From Beaufortia kweichowensis (lineage: Eukaryota; Chordata; Actinopteri; Cypriniformes; Gastromyzontidae), in NCBI GenBank assembly GCA_019155185.1, contig CM032804.1:8466492-8530491 (forward strand): a stretch of 64,000 nt of DNA, given 5' to 3'. Positions 24,340 to 37,860 of this stretch are shown here, in pieces. Every line of letters starts with the position of its first letter. The first letter of the stretch is position 1. The notes beneath the pieces were generated by a model. The model was not told where the DNA came from and did no database searches. It worked only from the letters and a program-made list of their open reading frames with translations. The position numbers and the translations under genes were made by a program.

Positions 24340-24530
24340 AACTTTATTCAACAATAGTTCACAGTGGCGACAACATCTCTGCTACCATATGACTTCACAA
24401 GACTTCTTGCATGAGTCATATGGAATTAATGATGAAAGGATGAGCAAATAAATCACTATAACAGTACAGTAGTTCATATGACTAATGCAGGAGGTCTTCT
24501 GAAGCCATATGATAGCTTTAAGTGAAGAAT
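24340..24530 (+). mobile_element. Diverged cyprinid-type repeat fragment, family A related
   Basis: Contains CCATATGACTTCACAAGACT, then GAGTCATATGGAATTAATGA, then CTTCTGAAGCCATATGATAG and CTTTAAGTGAAGAA. I associate this phrase order with internal parts of abundant cyprinid MITEs. Clear ends are not visible here. Confidence 0.45.
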
Positions 24531-24965
24531 GCTAAATGGTTCTGCAATGTATAGAAATAACTTTTATGGTTGCTTTTTGTGTGTATGAAGGGAGTGTTTA
24601 CACAACCTTGTTTTTAACTAGAAGCAGAAAAATTAAATTTATTGTGGCCATAATTTACAAAAAAACTGAGGTTTTTAAGGGGCTAGGTTTTAAAAAGAAT
24701 GCCATATTGTCTCAGTGTAAAGTAGAAAAATACAAATGTTTAAAAACTGTGATGCGTTTTGTAGATGTGCATTTGTTTTTTACAAAGTGACATCACCAGC
24801 TTTTGACCTGACATACCTAATCTGCGTTTTTAGTTGTTTTTGCAGATCTTTGCGAATGTGGATCATTTGTTGTTGTGTAATATCTGTGTGCAGAACTTAT
24901 TGTGAGAACTGTATTAATTAGAATTCTTTATCACAAAGATTGCCGAATAGCAGTTTATCAGAACT

Positions 24966-25368
<403 letters not shown>

Positions 25369-25689
25369 GAATAGTTGGGAGTGTGTGTAGGATTACATGT
25401 GTTAATCTCAGTCACAGTCTGCCAGACTGAATGAAACGCCTCTGCAACTGTTGCCTTTATTAAAGCTGCTCTGGAGACCAAGTGCTCACCACAATATAAG
25501 AGCGAGGGATAGACAAAGAAAAAAAGGGAAGAAACAGTTTGGTTTGATTCCTCTCCTCTCTCTCGCTCAGCCTTGTCACTCGCTTCTAGAGAGGTTGAGT
25601 GAGAGCTGTTTTTAAAGGGCCCAGGGATGGAGAGAAGCACAGAAGAGACAGATCAAAAGAGAGAGAGACAACAGAAAAAGGATCCAGGA

Positions 25690-25890
25690 AAAGAACAATG
25701 TTCCATTTTGATAAAAGAACCGTTTAGTTGTGATGAGTCCAGGATAGTCCCCAAAATCCGGGCGTCTCATCAATTAAACACATGACCAAAAAGAAAGGAA
25801 AACTTTTCCCCCTGCTGAGCCTGACACTTCTAAGCTCTGCCACGCTGCCAGGGACTTCAGAGATCCATAGCACAAATCCAACATTTTTTT
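25690..25890. other. Nonrepetitive block, weak CNE candidate
   Basis: Balanced-composition, repeat-free DNA between purine-rich sequence flanking the CT array and later CT-rich DNA. No open frame is convincing. Composition alone sets it apart. Confidence 0.2.
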
Positions 25891-26672
25891 CCCCACCCTG
25901 TTACTCCCAGTGTGCTTTCCTCTTGTTCCCAGTTTCCTGATGCTGCTACTCCGGATATCATGTGTGTTTGAAGAGTTCTGCCAGGTGCCTCTGGCCTAGA
26001 TGCATGAAGAGGCAGACAGCCTGAGGGGGTGAGACACGGGGTGGATGGATGAATGGAGAGGAGGAGACAGGGTGCTGGATCCACCTCTGAGATCTGCCCT
26101 AACTGGGGCGGATTCACTTCTTTTCTTTCCTATTCCAACCATACATTTCCACAGTCTCGCTCTGTTTCTGGACCGGGCTCGCTGAGGTTGGGTGTGTTGG
26201 ACGTCGCTCTTGTTGCCGTGGGATGTGGCTGCTAAGCTCTTGGTTGGCTTGGTGACCATAGCATGAATAGTATGCCCATGACTGAGCTGTCATTTGGCCA
26301 CCGTCCCTCATGCCTGACGGTTTCGAGAACATTTCTGAAGCCAGTTCACATGAAAACTTCTCACTTTCAGTTTCAGACATGATGATCGCATCAGTATCAC
26401 TCTTTTTCTTTTTTCTTGTACTATACATCTGGCATGTTGGAATAGTCTTCAACTAAATTAAATCCCTCAATCTCAGGTTGTCAGACTTCAGGTATTCAAA
26501 GTTGAATTTTTATCTGTTACGCTTTGTCCATCCATCTCTGTTTCTGTTGCTCTCCTTCCAGAGATATTTCCCCCTTTTTGCTCTCTCACTTGTGTTGTTT
26601 TGCCTGTATTTTTTCACCCAGCCGGGTCTTTTCTCTCTCACCAACTACACATGGAGTATGCCGTGTTTCATT

Positions 26673-26960
26673 TATTAGGCATGTCAATTTGCATTCCTTT
26701 ATTCAATTAATGCATTCAATTATTAGCTCAATAATAAATTAACTATTAATCATGCCCCCTGACCCGTTCCTACCGTAGAGCAATTCAAGCTTGAAATATC
26801 ACCTTCATGTTTGAGTCTACAGTCAGTAGAGCCCTGCTGCTACAGTAAGAAATAATGTCTTGGAATTATTAGGGAAATATTGTCACATATTGTGATTAAT
26901 TTATTAACAAACCAAATCAAAACATATTTCATTATATCACATATGTTCAGTAATTTTGTG
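26673..26960 (+). mobile_element. Dispersed element (family E, copy 2)
   Basis: Carries GCATGTCAATTTGCATTC near its start, then AACTATTAATCATGCCCC and GAGCAATTCAAGCTTGAAAT. The first blocks align in order with those at 7541-7730. It is AT-rich with no coding capacity. The ends are approximate. Confidence 0.5.
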
Positions 26961-28849
26961 CAGGGATTCAATACTCTACTTGAAACACTATCAGTCACAA
27001 ACTGTAAAACATCACTAATTTATATTCATAGTTTATGTAAGTGGCATTCAGGTAATAATAGACAGCTCACATAACATAATGAAGGAAGAGGGAGAGAATT
27101 ATCAGACAAAATTTCTCTCCTTCTCTCTCGCCCTATTTCAGCAAACAGCTTCAGCCCACTAGCAGTCAGGTTTTGACAGGTATTTGACCTCTAGTTTTCT
27201 TGTCTCCACGCCCACATCCAGCCTTCATATCTTTTCACTCCATTACTTTTTTTAAATATGCATTCGACTGAAGGTCTTCATTCTCTAGGATAACCCCAGC
27301 TTTACCCTGCTGGTTGTTTGTTTGTTCGGTATTACTCTCTTTACCTTGGCTGTCTTGTTTACCTCTTTTCTTTTGACCTCCAGCTCAGTCTTTCTAAACC
27401 CTGTGATGGAGCTGTTGTTTATACACTGATTATCATTATTGTGATATGTATTAAGGCAGTGATGTATCTGTTTGGATGTGTCTGAATACAAGTTTATTGC
27501 TGATTAACTGAAACCTTAATCTGTATCACACACACATGCTTTCTTGAAGCGGAGTGTGAGCTGTCTGTTGTGAAAATGATGTGAAAATTAATCTGCCTCC
27601 CACATTCATTACATTTAATTATGTAAAGTGAATAGCAAAAATAATGTCTCGCAAACACATCTAAATAATCTATGGTTCAATACTTAGTGTAAATATAGGT
27701 GTTTTGAAGACTTTGAAAAAGAGTGATGAAGAAATATTTTAGAAATTAAAAACATTTACTTTACATTATATGAACTGGCATTGTAAGAATTCATCAAAAG
27801 TTTGTAATTTCATAACTGATGGTAGTTTTGTGAAAAAACATGACTGTTATCATTTAGCAAAACTTTGACTTTTTTGCTGTATTATAGCTGTATTACTGTA
27901 TTTACTGTATATACATGATCATATATAGTAAGCACTTTTACTGAAACAGCAGCAGGCAGCTACGGAGACGAGTAATCCACTAACAGTCGCTCAACAATCT
28001 CACGCTGTGAATTAATGTGTGTGTGGCACAGCCGAGATGGAAATAGGGGCAAATCGAAGGATTTTGTGTTAATCTTGAGAGCAGAAATATGCATTTAGAA
28101 AGAAAAAGGTAGACAGAACAGTGCCAGCGAGATAGGGAGTGTGAAAGAAAGCACAGTTGGCTGTTTAAATATTACAGGACCGCTGATGCACATTTCAGCT
28201 CGGTGGCTGGTTTGGCCTTCTGTATGTTAGCTTGATAACACAGCCGAAATGCCACTCTGTTCTCAGGGAGCTGTGAATTAAACATACCTCTCCCCTGAGT
28301 GCAAGAGCGATTCTTTTCTTATCTCTCTGCTCTTTTACCTCATCTTCCTTTTAATTTATTTCTATGTTTTCTTGTTATATTTTTATCCAGCATATTCCAT
28401 TGTATGTACCACTAAAGAACAATCACTTAAAGTGCCACTAGTTCTTTCTTGGAAGTCTGCGTTGTCATTATTGTCATATGTTTTTCATCCTTCTAATGCG
28501 CAGAAAGGATTTCTGTATTGTTGGATTTCTGTATTTGTGTGCTTGTGGCTTTTTTGTGATGCTTAAATGATTTAAAATGTATGTGTGTCACAATGTTTCA
28601 ATGGAATAAGTGTCTAAAGGTTTGTGGGACACAGCATGTAAAAAAGCACTATTGTATGTGTGGTTGACCGTGTGTGTGTCTTTATGTGTACAGTATATAT
28701 TTATATATATATACTGTATATGTGTGCGAATCTTCCAGTTTGTTTGGTGGTCTGGAGCTCTCCTGCTGCAAAGTCTCTTCCTGTGATCTGTAGGTAAAGG
28801 AGAGGCAGGAGAAGGAGAGGGGGATATTTTATTAATGTGGCTTGTTAAT
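26961..28849. other. Gene-free interval
   Basis: AT-rich and simple sequence, with a TATATA palindromic run near 28694-28722. No recognisable exon. Confidence 0.45.
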
Positions 28850-28995
28850 ATTCCAGCACTGAGGGACGACTCCTGTGTCTCTTCTCCTGAAGAATGATGA
28901 ATAACTCAACACCTCCTCGGCAACCTCCACGGCAACCGACTCCTAATCATGAATATTCACAACCTGCCTGGCTGGGACGGCCCTCCCTGGATTGC
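28850..28995. promoter_or_regulatory. Candidate conserved noncoding element
   Basis: A GC-richer block with two direct GGCAAC half-sites of RFX type (28919-28924 and 28931-28936), an AATCATGAATATTCA stretch and no open frame. It may be a short enhancer. The evidence is motif and composition only. Confidence 0.25.
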
Positions 28996-31900
28996 AGTGA
29001 TGAGAAAGGGAGAAATGAGAGACAAGTACGTACTGTGTGTGTGTGCGTGTGATTGACTGTGTATACGAAATGGAGTGTTCACAATACATATCAACCTATA
29101 ATACATTTTTAGTCCTCTCTGCTGTATGCTAAGGTAATTTATGGTTTTAATTTTGAGCTATGAGAGTTAAGAGATTTTGTTTACATTGTCAAACTTGAAA
29201 AATCATAGTCAAGGTGATTTTTTTTAAATGGGGGAGTTTCTGTAATCTCAGATCCTGTGATGAGGCAGGTCATCTGTGGTATAGTTGTCTCATTAAACCA
29301 ATCCAAATGTGCCTTTAATCAGCATTTCTACATGTATGTCGGCAATTTTATTCCTGTGTCTGTTGAATTCCAAGAAAAGCAAAACCTCAAAAGTGCTAGT
29401 TATCCAGCTGCACTATGAAAGACTGACTGAGAGCATGCCAAGACAAATGAAAACTTTCATTCATTTTATTATTCTGTCAAATAAAAGTTTTTCAACTTTT
29501 TTTAATGCATGTAAAACATTAGTATTGTCTTGTTTGAAAAATAAATATATACATGTTTTCATTGCAGTATTTGAGGTGTAAAAGCCTCTTTTTTTTAGTT
29601 GTTTTGGCCAGTTCGTCCAGTTTTAATTTGCTGCAAATTAATGCAAATAAAAACATTTTGGACAACTTGGGAGAAATGTTGTCATTAGTTTACAAAATAA
29701 AACAGAAATGTGAATTATTTACCTAAACACGTATGAACAGTATATTATAACAACTGCTATAAACTAAAAATAATTTTGAAGTGGTCACCTAGTTTTTATA
29801 GAGGTGTATATGTAATTTATTATTATTGCAAATCCAACACAATTTAATGACAACTGGTAACCATTTCATGAGGTGGTTATGAAATGTATCAAATTAAATT
29901 TCATTTGTATGTATTCCCCAGTAAAGTTTGGGAGGGGAGTTAGGAGTGGGGCGTCATTCCTGCTTTTTTCTTATTTTTTACGATTCACATTGTATCAATT
30001 CATACAAAATCACCATCTGTGCCATGAGATTGGGCTGGAAAACAATTTCCCATGTATCATCTTTTTTGTAGGTCTTACATAAGTCTTGCTGGGAGTTTTT
30101 GGTATTTGTTTGTGTGATATTCTTAAAGGACCATGAGAACTTACCTCATGAACGTTTCACAGGCATCTAACTGTAGGAAGAGAAGAGGGCCATTTAGTCG
30201 GAAGATACAATAACTGGCCAGTTTAGCTGTAATTTAAAGTTGTGTCTTTAGAGAATGTGATGAACAGAGAGCGAGAAAGTAAATATAATCAACTCTTTAT
30301 AGACTTTGTCTATGACCACTCAATATTTCCTTATTTGATTTATGTACCTATATAAGTTAGAACTAGACTCAAAAATTGAATTTTTAAATGAACCTGAAGC
30401 AGTGACCTAAGCCAAGGGATTTCAGTCTGAAAGTACAGTTAATTAAATCTTAGTATAAAGTAGAAAGTGCATGCTGTTGAAACACTGTGAGCAAGTATAA
30501 ATAGGAACAGTTGCTCTTACCCTGAAATTAATGTAAGAAAACTAAGATCTTCAGACAATTTAAAGACACTGGTCTGGTTGATGGAGCAATGGTCAGTGTT
30601 CTGAGAATCGGAGAGATTGGTTGAACTCATTGGTTGACCAGCTGACCCTGCAGTCAAGCTTCAGATGATATTAAACGCAATGATATTAAAAATGTTTCAA
30701 CATTAACAGTTCATTGTGTAAAAAACTGGAAGAAATGCTTAGGATTCACAATAGTGTAGGAAGAGGATTTGTATGGACAGGTCGTAAACATTAGATAGGC
30801 GTCTCGAGGAAAGCAAGTACGAAGAGACAGGTGAATGGATGGATGCATTTTGTAAACAGTAAGAACTTACATTTCTAATGACAGGATTTGTGTTGTTTTC
30901 TCCGCAGGCCAGCTGTGCATAACTGTTTCATCAGCTGTGTCAGATCAACTTGTGTTTCTCCGTGGCGGATCTGGAACCCTGATCCCTGCTGTAGTAACCG
31001 GCAACAGCCGCCCTCTGACTTTCTGCAGCACCCTGTCCCATTACGGCCCAAGTATGGCGGATTACTGCCGGGAAACCAGGATAATGGCCGTCACGGCAGC
31101 GGAAATCCGCTTTTCTAAAGAATGGCACAGAGAGGCGTGAAGGCCAAATCCTCCATTTAAAACCACAAGAGACAGGTCCCTATTATATCAACTTAGCCCT
31201 CTGTATCCAACGCTCTTGTTTTTTGCTCTTTTTAGAGTTTTATGCCTGTTTTTTCTTTCACTCTTTTCAGGCCCCTTCAGTACTTTAAGATACTCTTCCT
31301 TAGTTACCCTGGTGGGTAAGTTTGAATTATCCAATGCTGTACATACTGACCATCCTTAACTGATTGTTATTTACAGAAAATGATTAAAATATTAATCAGG
31401 TGCTTTGTAAATACTATAATCTGTTTGTTTAATCGCACTGTTTTGTTGAGGTTACAGGTGTGGTGGCAGCTGCTGGCGTTTATGTTGTGAAAGTAATGAG
31501 CCGATCTTCACTGTCATCCTCAGGATCCGCTATTGCTTTAACCTGAGAGCGGATCAGATAGGAAATGAATGCAGGGGAAAATGATGGAGCGAGAGGAAGA
31601 TGGATGGATGAATAGTAGAAAAGGTAAGTAGTGCAGAAATGACTAATGACGTGCCAGTCTGTAGTTGATGAGATAAACTGTCTATGGCGGAGTCGGCGTT
31701 GTAAATTGGAGACAGCAGATCGAAGGTGTTCTCTCCAAACACAGAACAAGTGAAAAACCAACTGACGTTTTAGAGAAAGGAGATAATGCAGTCAGGGAAA
31801 GAGGGTGAGAGGATGCTGAGAGGATGTAGAGAAGGAAATGGTTAATGGAAACGGAGAGAAAAAACGCCGCTAACCTACTCAAAAAGCCTAAGACTTAAGA

Positions 31901-34483
31901 TAATATACGACAGAGAGGTAAAATGCACATTAGGTTTTCTAATTTAAATAAAGTAAAAATTATCTGAAAAAGCAATACAACCCCCACTGAAATGTATATG
32001 TTGATCTATAAAAAAATCTTTTACCGTATTTCAGAAGTGGAAGAAATGTGCTGACACAAACAAAATACTTGGTAAAGAAAAAACCTGTACCGGAGATCCA
32101 TCTAATCTCATTCCAGTCACTTTCCACTTAATCTAGTTAGATTTTGCTCATTCATATTTTACACTTTGACATTTGAGCTTAGCACTTTCTGAGCCGCTTA
32201 CCCATAATTCCCAGCGCTATAGAATATTGGGGGTCATACCTAACATTTTTATTTGGTGATTGAATGAGTGCTATGAGTACTGAATGAAAGATAAAAAGAC
32301 CCTTTGTTGCCCAGCAAGGTGCCTTCCACTGACAGAGTCAGATTGAGACCGTGGGTGAGAGAAATGGGGGTGGAGATATCTTTATATGCCTCTGGCTAGC
32401 ATGGAAGACACTCCTCAAACTGGTGACATTTAGGGAAAATCAGATCTGAAGAATTTCTTATCTCTTTCTGCCACTTCTGCACCCCCTCTTTCTTCATCTC
32501 CAGCAGTAGTTTCTTTCCGTTACCTGTTTTATATCAGCCACCTACATAACCATGTACACACACACACACACGGGGCATTGATTGCATGTGTCCGAGCTGC
32601 TCTGGGGAAAAGAGAGTCTTCATGGATTAGTTTGTACAATTGATCTCGAAAGAGACAAAAGCAAGACATTTTTTCTGCTCTTTCTCCATCTGTGTTTCTT
32701 TCTCTGTGAATCGGCATCTTTGGGATTAGTGGAAAGAATGGAGGGATGAGGACTGGATGAGACAGAAAGAGAGAGAGATATAGAGAACTGAGGAATCAGA
32801 GACAGAGAAACAAAAGCTTTTCATTCCAAGAGGCAGGTGTGTGTTTGTGTGTGTGTAAAAGCTGTCTGTTACTTTTGGCCCTGGACTTAAGATGTTAACC
32901 TAAATGTGCTGGCTTGTGGATTTGAGCAATCTTACTTTCCCGATGGGAAATTCTTGATGTTGTGACACTTGAGTCTTCAACATTGAGGAAAAAGTTACTA
33001 TCTATAACTTATTTTCTTATTTTTCTTCTGCTATGACAGTTAGAAGTGTACGAAGGTTATGAGCCCTGGTGCCTGAAGTTTTGGAAACGACTTTAAAGCT
33101 GTACAGTAGATTCAAGAGGCAGATACTAAACCTGAACAGATACATTTACACAAAACTATTATATGTGAAAAGATCTCTAATTACTTTAAGTGACTCTTTA
33201 TGTGTTTTAGAAGTCTTTATGTAGTCACAAAACTAACAGATAACAAATTATTTTACTAATCCAAAAGAAAATATAAAATGCAACTGCTTTGCTTCAACTA
33301 ATATGACCATTATATGAACATTATGTGTGACAGTGGAAATGCATCCCAAATTGCTTTCTTTTTACAGTATTTTATGCTATTTTGTAGAAATAGTGTCAGT
33401 AGTGTGTTCACATAAAATTGAAAAATGTAGTGCATTTTAAGTACACAGATGATGCACTTTTTAATGTAAAAAGATTCAATTGTAAATTAAATTGGCTTTA
33501 AATTGTATTTGTTAGCCTCTATATGTTAATAGCAAGGAATTAAATTGCTTTGGAAGTTCTAATTAAAACAAATTTAATTAAATTCCATCCACCTTGTCAT
33601 GTCAGTATTAAAATAAATTATTATAAAATGTAAATTAGTTTTGAATTGTAAGCCCAATTGCTGTTTGCATGAACTCGAGTCAAAAATTAAAGATTCTCCT
33701 ATGTATTTTTAAAACTTGATTGACTTAAAAGACAACAGACTGTGGCACATGTAGTAAAGTGTGTTTACATCACTATTTGCTTTAGTAGGATAGTAGAAAC
33801 ACGGCCGGCTAAATGCGATGCCTTTCACTATAATACACTTTCGTCTTAGTCATAACTAAGTGCACTAACAACACACCTGACAATCTAAGTACATTGAGCC
33901 CGTCAAAATTTGTAGCGGCATCTTTCATTTGGATTGAAAAGGCGAGACAAGCTGTAGTGAAGGATTATGGGTAATTGTCAAGCTGTTGAGGTGGCTCTCT
34001 CTTGACATAGCAAACGGAGAAAAGCGAGCAAGCGAGAGAACGGGGGAAGGTACAAAACAGGAAGGAGACTGCAAATGAGGCTTGTTTCAATAACAGAATC
34101 GATGGGGTGCAGGAAAAGATGTTGTGCACGTCAATGATAAGCGTCCCCAGGCAAACACTGGAAGGTGTGGGAGAGAGGAAGGGAGGGAGAGGGGCGAGAG
34201 ACAAAGAAGAATTAAGACAAAGTGAGAGTTGGAGAGACGGAGATGTCAGAGAGCAGAAAATGGGAATTAAAGAGAGACCAGCATTAGGGAATGCTTGACA
34301 GAGTATGTTGGAGAGGGAAGAAAGGTGTTCGACAATCAATAGCTCCGGTTGGAAAGATGCGGTGCTTCATCAGCATCACAGCTTTCATTTGATTTTATTA
34401 CAGTATTATTTGATTAACTTGTCAGAAGTGCAGTTATGTGTGTGGAGTTTTCATCTACTGTTCTCTGGAGAAGTGTATTTGAG
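28996..34483. other. Gene-free interval
   Basis: AT-rich unique sequence with purine-rich stretches near 31.56-31.62 and 32.76-32.81 kb and short CA/GT runs. The GC-rich block at 30.9-31.14 kb stands out. I see no other exon. Confidence 0.45.
30903..31140 (+). other. Possible terminal exon or CNE with an open frame
   Basis: A strong acceptor (TTGTGTTGTTTTCTCCGCAG) precedes about 235 bp of GC- and CpG-rich DNA in which two plus-strand frames stay open from the splice site. One ends TGA at 31138-31140 after FSKEWHREA, the other TAA after GSGNPLF. I recognise neither peptide. Simultaneous openness of two frames suits stop-poor GC-rich sequence, so a conserved noncoding element is as likely as an exon. 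No upstream exon is visible. Confidence 0.25.
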
Positions 34484-34530
34484 TATTAAAGTGGTAATTC
34501 ATCCAAAAATTGAAGCTGTCATTGTTTACT
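34484..34530 (+). mobile_element. Left-end fragment of a family A MITE
   Basis: TATTAAAGTGGTAATTCATC leading to CAAAAATTGAAGCTGTCATTG resembles the left terminus AAGGGATAGTTCACCCAA and its continuation in family A. No right end follows. Confidence 0.4.
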
Positions 34531-34708
34531 TGTGTTACAGAGAGTCAGTGAGTGACTTACAATGTGGATCTGATCAGTTTTTAGAAACCACACACAACAG
34601 AGGAAAATGGGTAAAATGTCAAATTGAATAAATATATTAACTTTTTTAAAATGTATGCATTAAACTTAACAGGTTTTCAACTATTTTTACATTCATTAAT
34701 GCCTTATT

Positions 34709-34967
34709 TAACCTGATAACCGTCACTGCACATACTAACAAATAAAATATTAGATATTTTTTAAACATGTTTTAATTTTAGTGTCATTAACAAAAATATT
34801 TATTTTACTTTGAAATTTTGTCAAATATTCATTCTTGAGTCTTGCATCTTGCATCTTTTTCATATATAGTTTGTCATGATTAGATTAGAATTAAACTATG
34901 AAATATTAAAGTGAATAGTAAAATAACCTAAGCGTTGCACCTGTGGAACAGTGACAGTTAACAGCTT
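34709..34967. mobile_element. MITE family B, copy 1
   Basis: Left end AACCTGATAACCGTCACTG at 34709-34727. Right end CTGTGGAACAGTGACAGTTA at 34941-34960, continuing ACAGCTT. The ends are inverse versions of one another. The inner segment GAATTAAACTATGAAATATT is shared with the copies at 48.2 and 60.4 kb. About 260 bp, AT-rich, no coding capacity. Confidence 0.75.
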
Positions 34968-36257
34968 AAGCTGTCATTGTTTTCTTTTTTCATTTTATGT
35001 AATGCTTCTGTAAATGGTAGCAAGCAAGAACTAATGAAGTCTGAGTTTATTTTCTCCCTCCTCCTTGTCCTTCTGTGGTCTTAGATGTGCTGTGCAACAT
35101 AAATAAACAAATAATTCAAAATGTAAACAGATGTATGCATTGCATGTGTTTTGTTGTGACAGACACATCAATAATGTTCTCATCGTTCAGCGGTTTTACA
35201 TTTGTGAGGATGGGCAAATAGTTTGTCGCTGAAAACTTGAAAACTTGCATCGTACCGCGTCACACTTATTTCTTAATTAACAAGATGCGCCGATCAATCA
35301 TTTATGAGAACTGCCATCTTACAAAACTCTTGACAATTGATTGTGGACACTAGCAATGAATCACCAACCTATACAAACAAAGCAAATCAAGGTTCACAGA
35401 TCAAGCCGGGTCATAGGCTGTATTATTTTTCAGCTGTAAGCGTTAAGCAGGTGATGGCTGCTCTTTTCTCCGTCAGGTCACGGCAGCATTATCTTTTAAT
35501 GCCAGATCACTCTTTACCTCTCAGCCTGTCGTACAGTCCACACTCCCAAATGCCACGGGCATTACCATCAAACGATTCCTGTCACCTCTCCCAATGCCGA
35601 GGATTTGCAACAAGCCTGGCCCGATGAATCAAACAAACAATAAGAGCGAGCGGCCCGGCGTGCCTGTGTAATTGAGGCGAGGTGTGAGGATGCAGAGCGG
35701 GCAGACAGGTTGCTGGTGATAGCTGTCACGCTGGATGTTTTAGCCCTGACAGGTGGCTGATTAGCAGGTGATGAAACGGGGGGAGCGTAAGAAATAAGGA
35801 CGAGTGAAAGAGAGAGATAGAGGACACCAGCCGCGCATTTGTCTCTTTACAAAAAACACACGCACGGTGCAGCAAGCTACTTTATCTGTTAGGTCTGTCT
35901 CTTAGTATAGAAGATGACTACTAGATGTTTTCTGTGTCTCTCTTTCTCGCTCTCTGTGTCCATCAAGTTTATTTAAGGAAGTCAAGCACACTTGGTGTTG
36001 AAGTCTGACTGACCTCTCTCCTTCCTATAAGTGAGAGCAGTTGTTGATTTGTTAGCTCTCTGATGGGATGTGCGGTAAGATTGTTGCGTGTTGACACCCT
36101 GTCATGCAGAAATAATGTCCAGCATATCGACTGTGTGTCAGATGACACCATGCGTCAGGAAGGTTTTGATTAGTCGAGAAATGTCACTCAATGATTTCTA
36201 GCAGAGAGCAGGGAAGTTGTAAACTTGTTTTTTATGTTTTGAGGAAAGATGTGTGTT
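34968..36257. other. Gene-free interval
   Basis: Mixed unique sequence including the GC-rich block at 35.64-35.78 kb and a purine-rich stretch just after it. No exon is recognised. Confidence 0.45.
35640..35780. promoter_or_regulatory. Candidate conserved noncoding element
   Basis: A GC- and CpG-rich block holding GTGTAATTGAGGCGAGG and CTGACAGGTGGCTGATTAGC, with homeodomain-like and E-box-like (CAGGTG) sites and no open frame. The surroundings are more AT-rich. Inferred from composition. Confidence 0.3.
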
Positions 36258-36632
36258 TACAGTGGGGCCCAAAATTCTGGGGCATCTATTTTGTGTTTTC
36301 ACTCTATACTTTTTCCTTTTATTATATTGCATTATATTTTTATTCCTTAGTTTTTGGTACATGTTTCCTTTTCCGTGATTTTTCATGATATTAAAATGTT
36401 AGAATTAGTGTCTATTAGCAAGTGTCTGTTTTCACACCATAATTTATTTCTCTTCTGAGAAAACCGATCAAAAATATGAATAACTCGTCTACATTATACA
36501 GGTTTTGCATAGGGACGTCATATTTATTTTTCATCTTATTCATTGTGCATCATTTATTTTTTTAATCTGTATTTTTTTTCCGAGGTTAAAATTTGATTTT
36601 TATTTGCTCTGTGATGTTTGGACACCACTGTA
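36258..36632. mobile_element. Tc1-type MITE
   Basis: The left end TACAGTGGGGCCCAAAA at 36258 and the inverse of the right end (TTTGGACACCACTGTA) agree at about 14 of 17 positions. Both ends finish in TA, the usual Tc1/mariner target. The 375-bp body is T-rich and noncoding, so it would depend on a transposase from elsewhere. Confidence 0.7.
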
Positions 36633-36947
36633 TGTATTGAAACATTACAAATATACAAAAAAGCAAAGACTTTTCTGTGGCTCTTTCAGAGCATCAGTAA
36701 TCTGTTATGAGTGAGTAGATTAAGAATCTGGAGAAAAAAATGTGGGGTGTGACAGTGAACACATAAGGAGGAGAAAATATACTGACTAAGAGAGAGAGAA
36801 ATGGAAAGATGTTGATTTTTAGTGAACTTAGCAGTGAAGTCACAATACGTGATCTCTAACTCCTCCAACTACTACATTCTTTTGTATCTTAGGATATGTG
36901 TTAACTGTTTCATGAAGCATCTTTTCCTCTTCCTTCCTTACTTTCCT

Positions 36948-37087
<140 letters not shown>

Positions 37088-37835
37088 CCTCACTTTAGAT
37101 GTCCAGTGCAAAGTCCTGTTCATAATTCATCTCTATTTCTTCCGCTTGACCCGTTTGGTTACAATGAGTGCGACAGGCATTTGTCTTACTCTCCGTCCCT
37201 GATTTTCTACTAGCCAATGCTCACAGTTACTAATGGAGGATACAGATGCCACATAGTCAATAATGAAGAGAAATGCCAAGTCGTGTATATTTTTGTCAGA
37301 CAATGAGCTTTCTGCATGTATTCACAGAAATAGTTGCCCGTCTCACATTTGTTCTATTATTATAATGTTGACCTCCAGTTGACTCATTTTGTCATACTAA
37401 CTGTAATTGGCAATTTGAATGTGGAAAGACTCACTCTTAGATGTTTTCCCTAAAGTTAGTCCCCCGCAGTGTAGGGTTTTTTCTGTAAACTGATGTCAAT
37501 ATTTGACATAGAACTGTATTTTGCTTGTTAATTTTTGTGTTAGCTACTTGCATTCCACATACGGAGTTTAGAGATGTGAAAATGACATCACATCAACAGT
37601 TGCACTGCATTTATAATTAGATGCATTTAGTTCTGAGGTTAAAGGTTAAAATCACAATAGTTGGTCGTAAATCAATCCTCTATTTTCACATCTTCTGTAA
37701 TTATAGCAGTGCACACAGACAGATTATAGTCATGCATATAGTAGTGCCAACAATAATGTTTTCATACTTTTTGAATTTGCATGAAAAGTTGCATAATGTT
37801 CAAAAATATTTTCTAAAAACACAATATAGATTTAA

Positions 37836-37860
37836 AAGTGTGGTGTAAACTATCCCTTTG
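37836..37860 (+). mobile_element. Family A MITE end fragment
   Basis: GTGTGGTGTAAACTATCCCT followed by TTG resembles the right terminus of family A. It is an isolated remnant. Confidence 0.35.

Noticed and set aside
30575..30700. Another possible tRNA-derived SINE or tRNA
   Set aside because: GGTTGAACTC only loosely resembles a B box, and no cloverleaf can be drawn.
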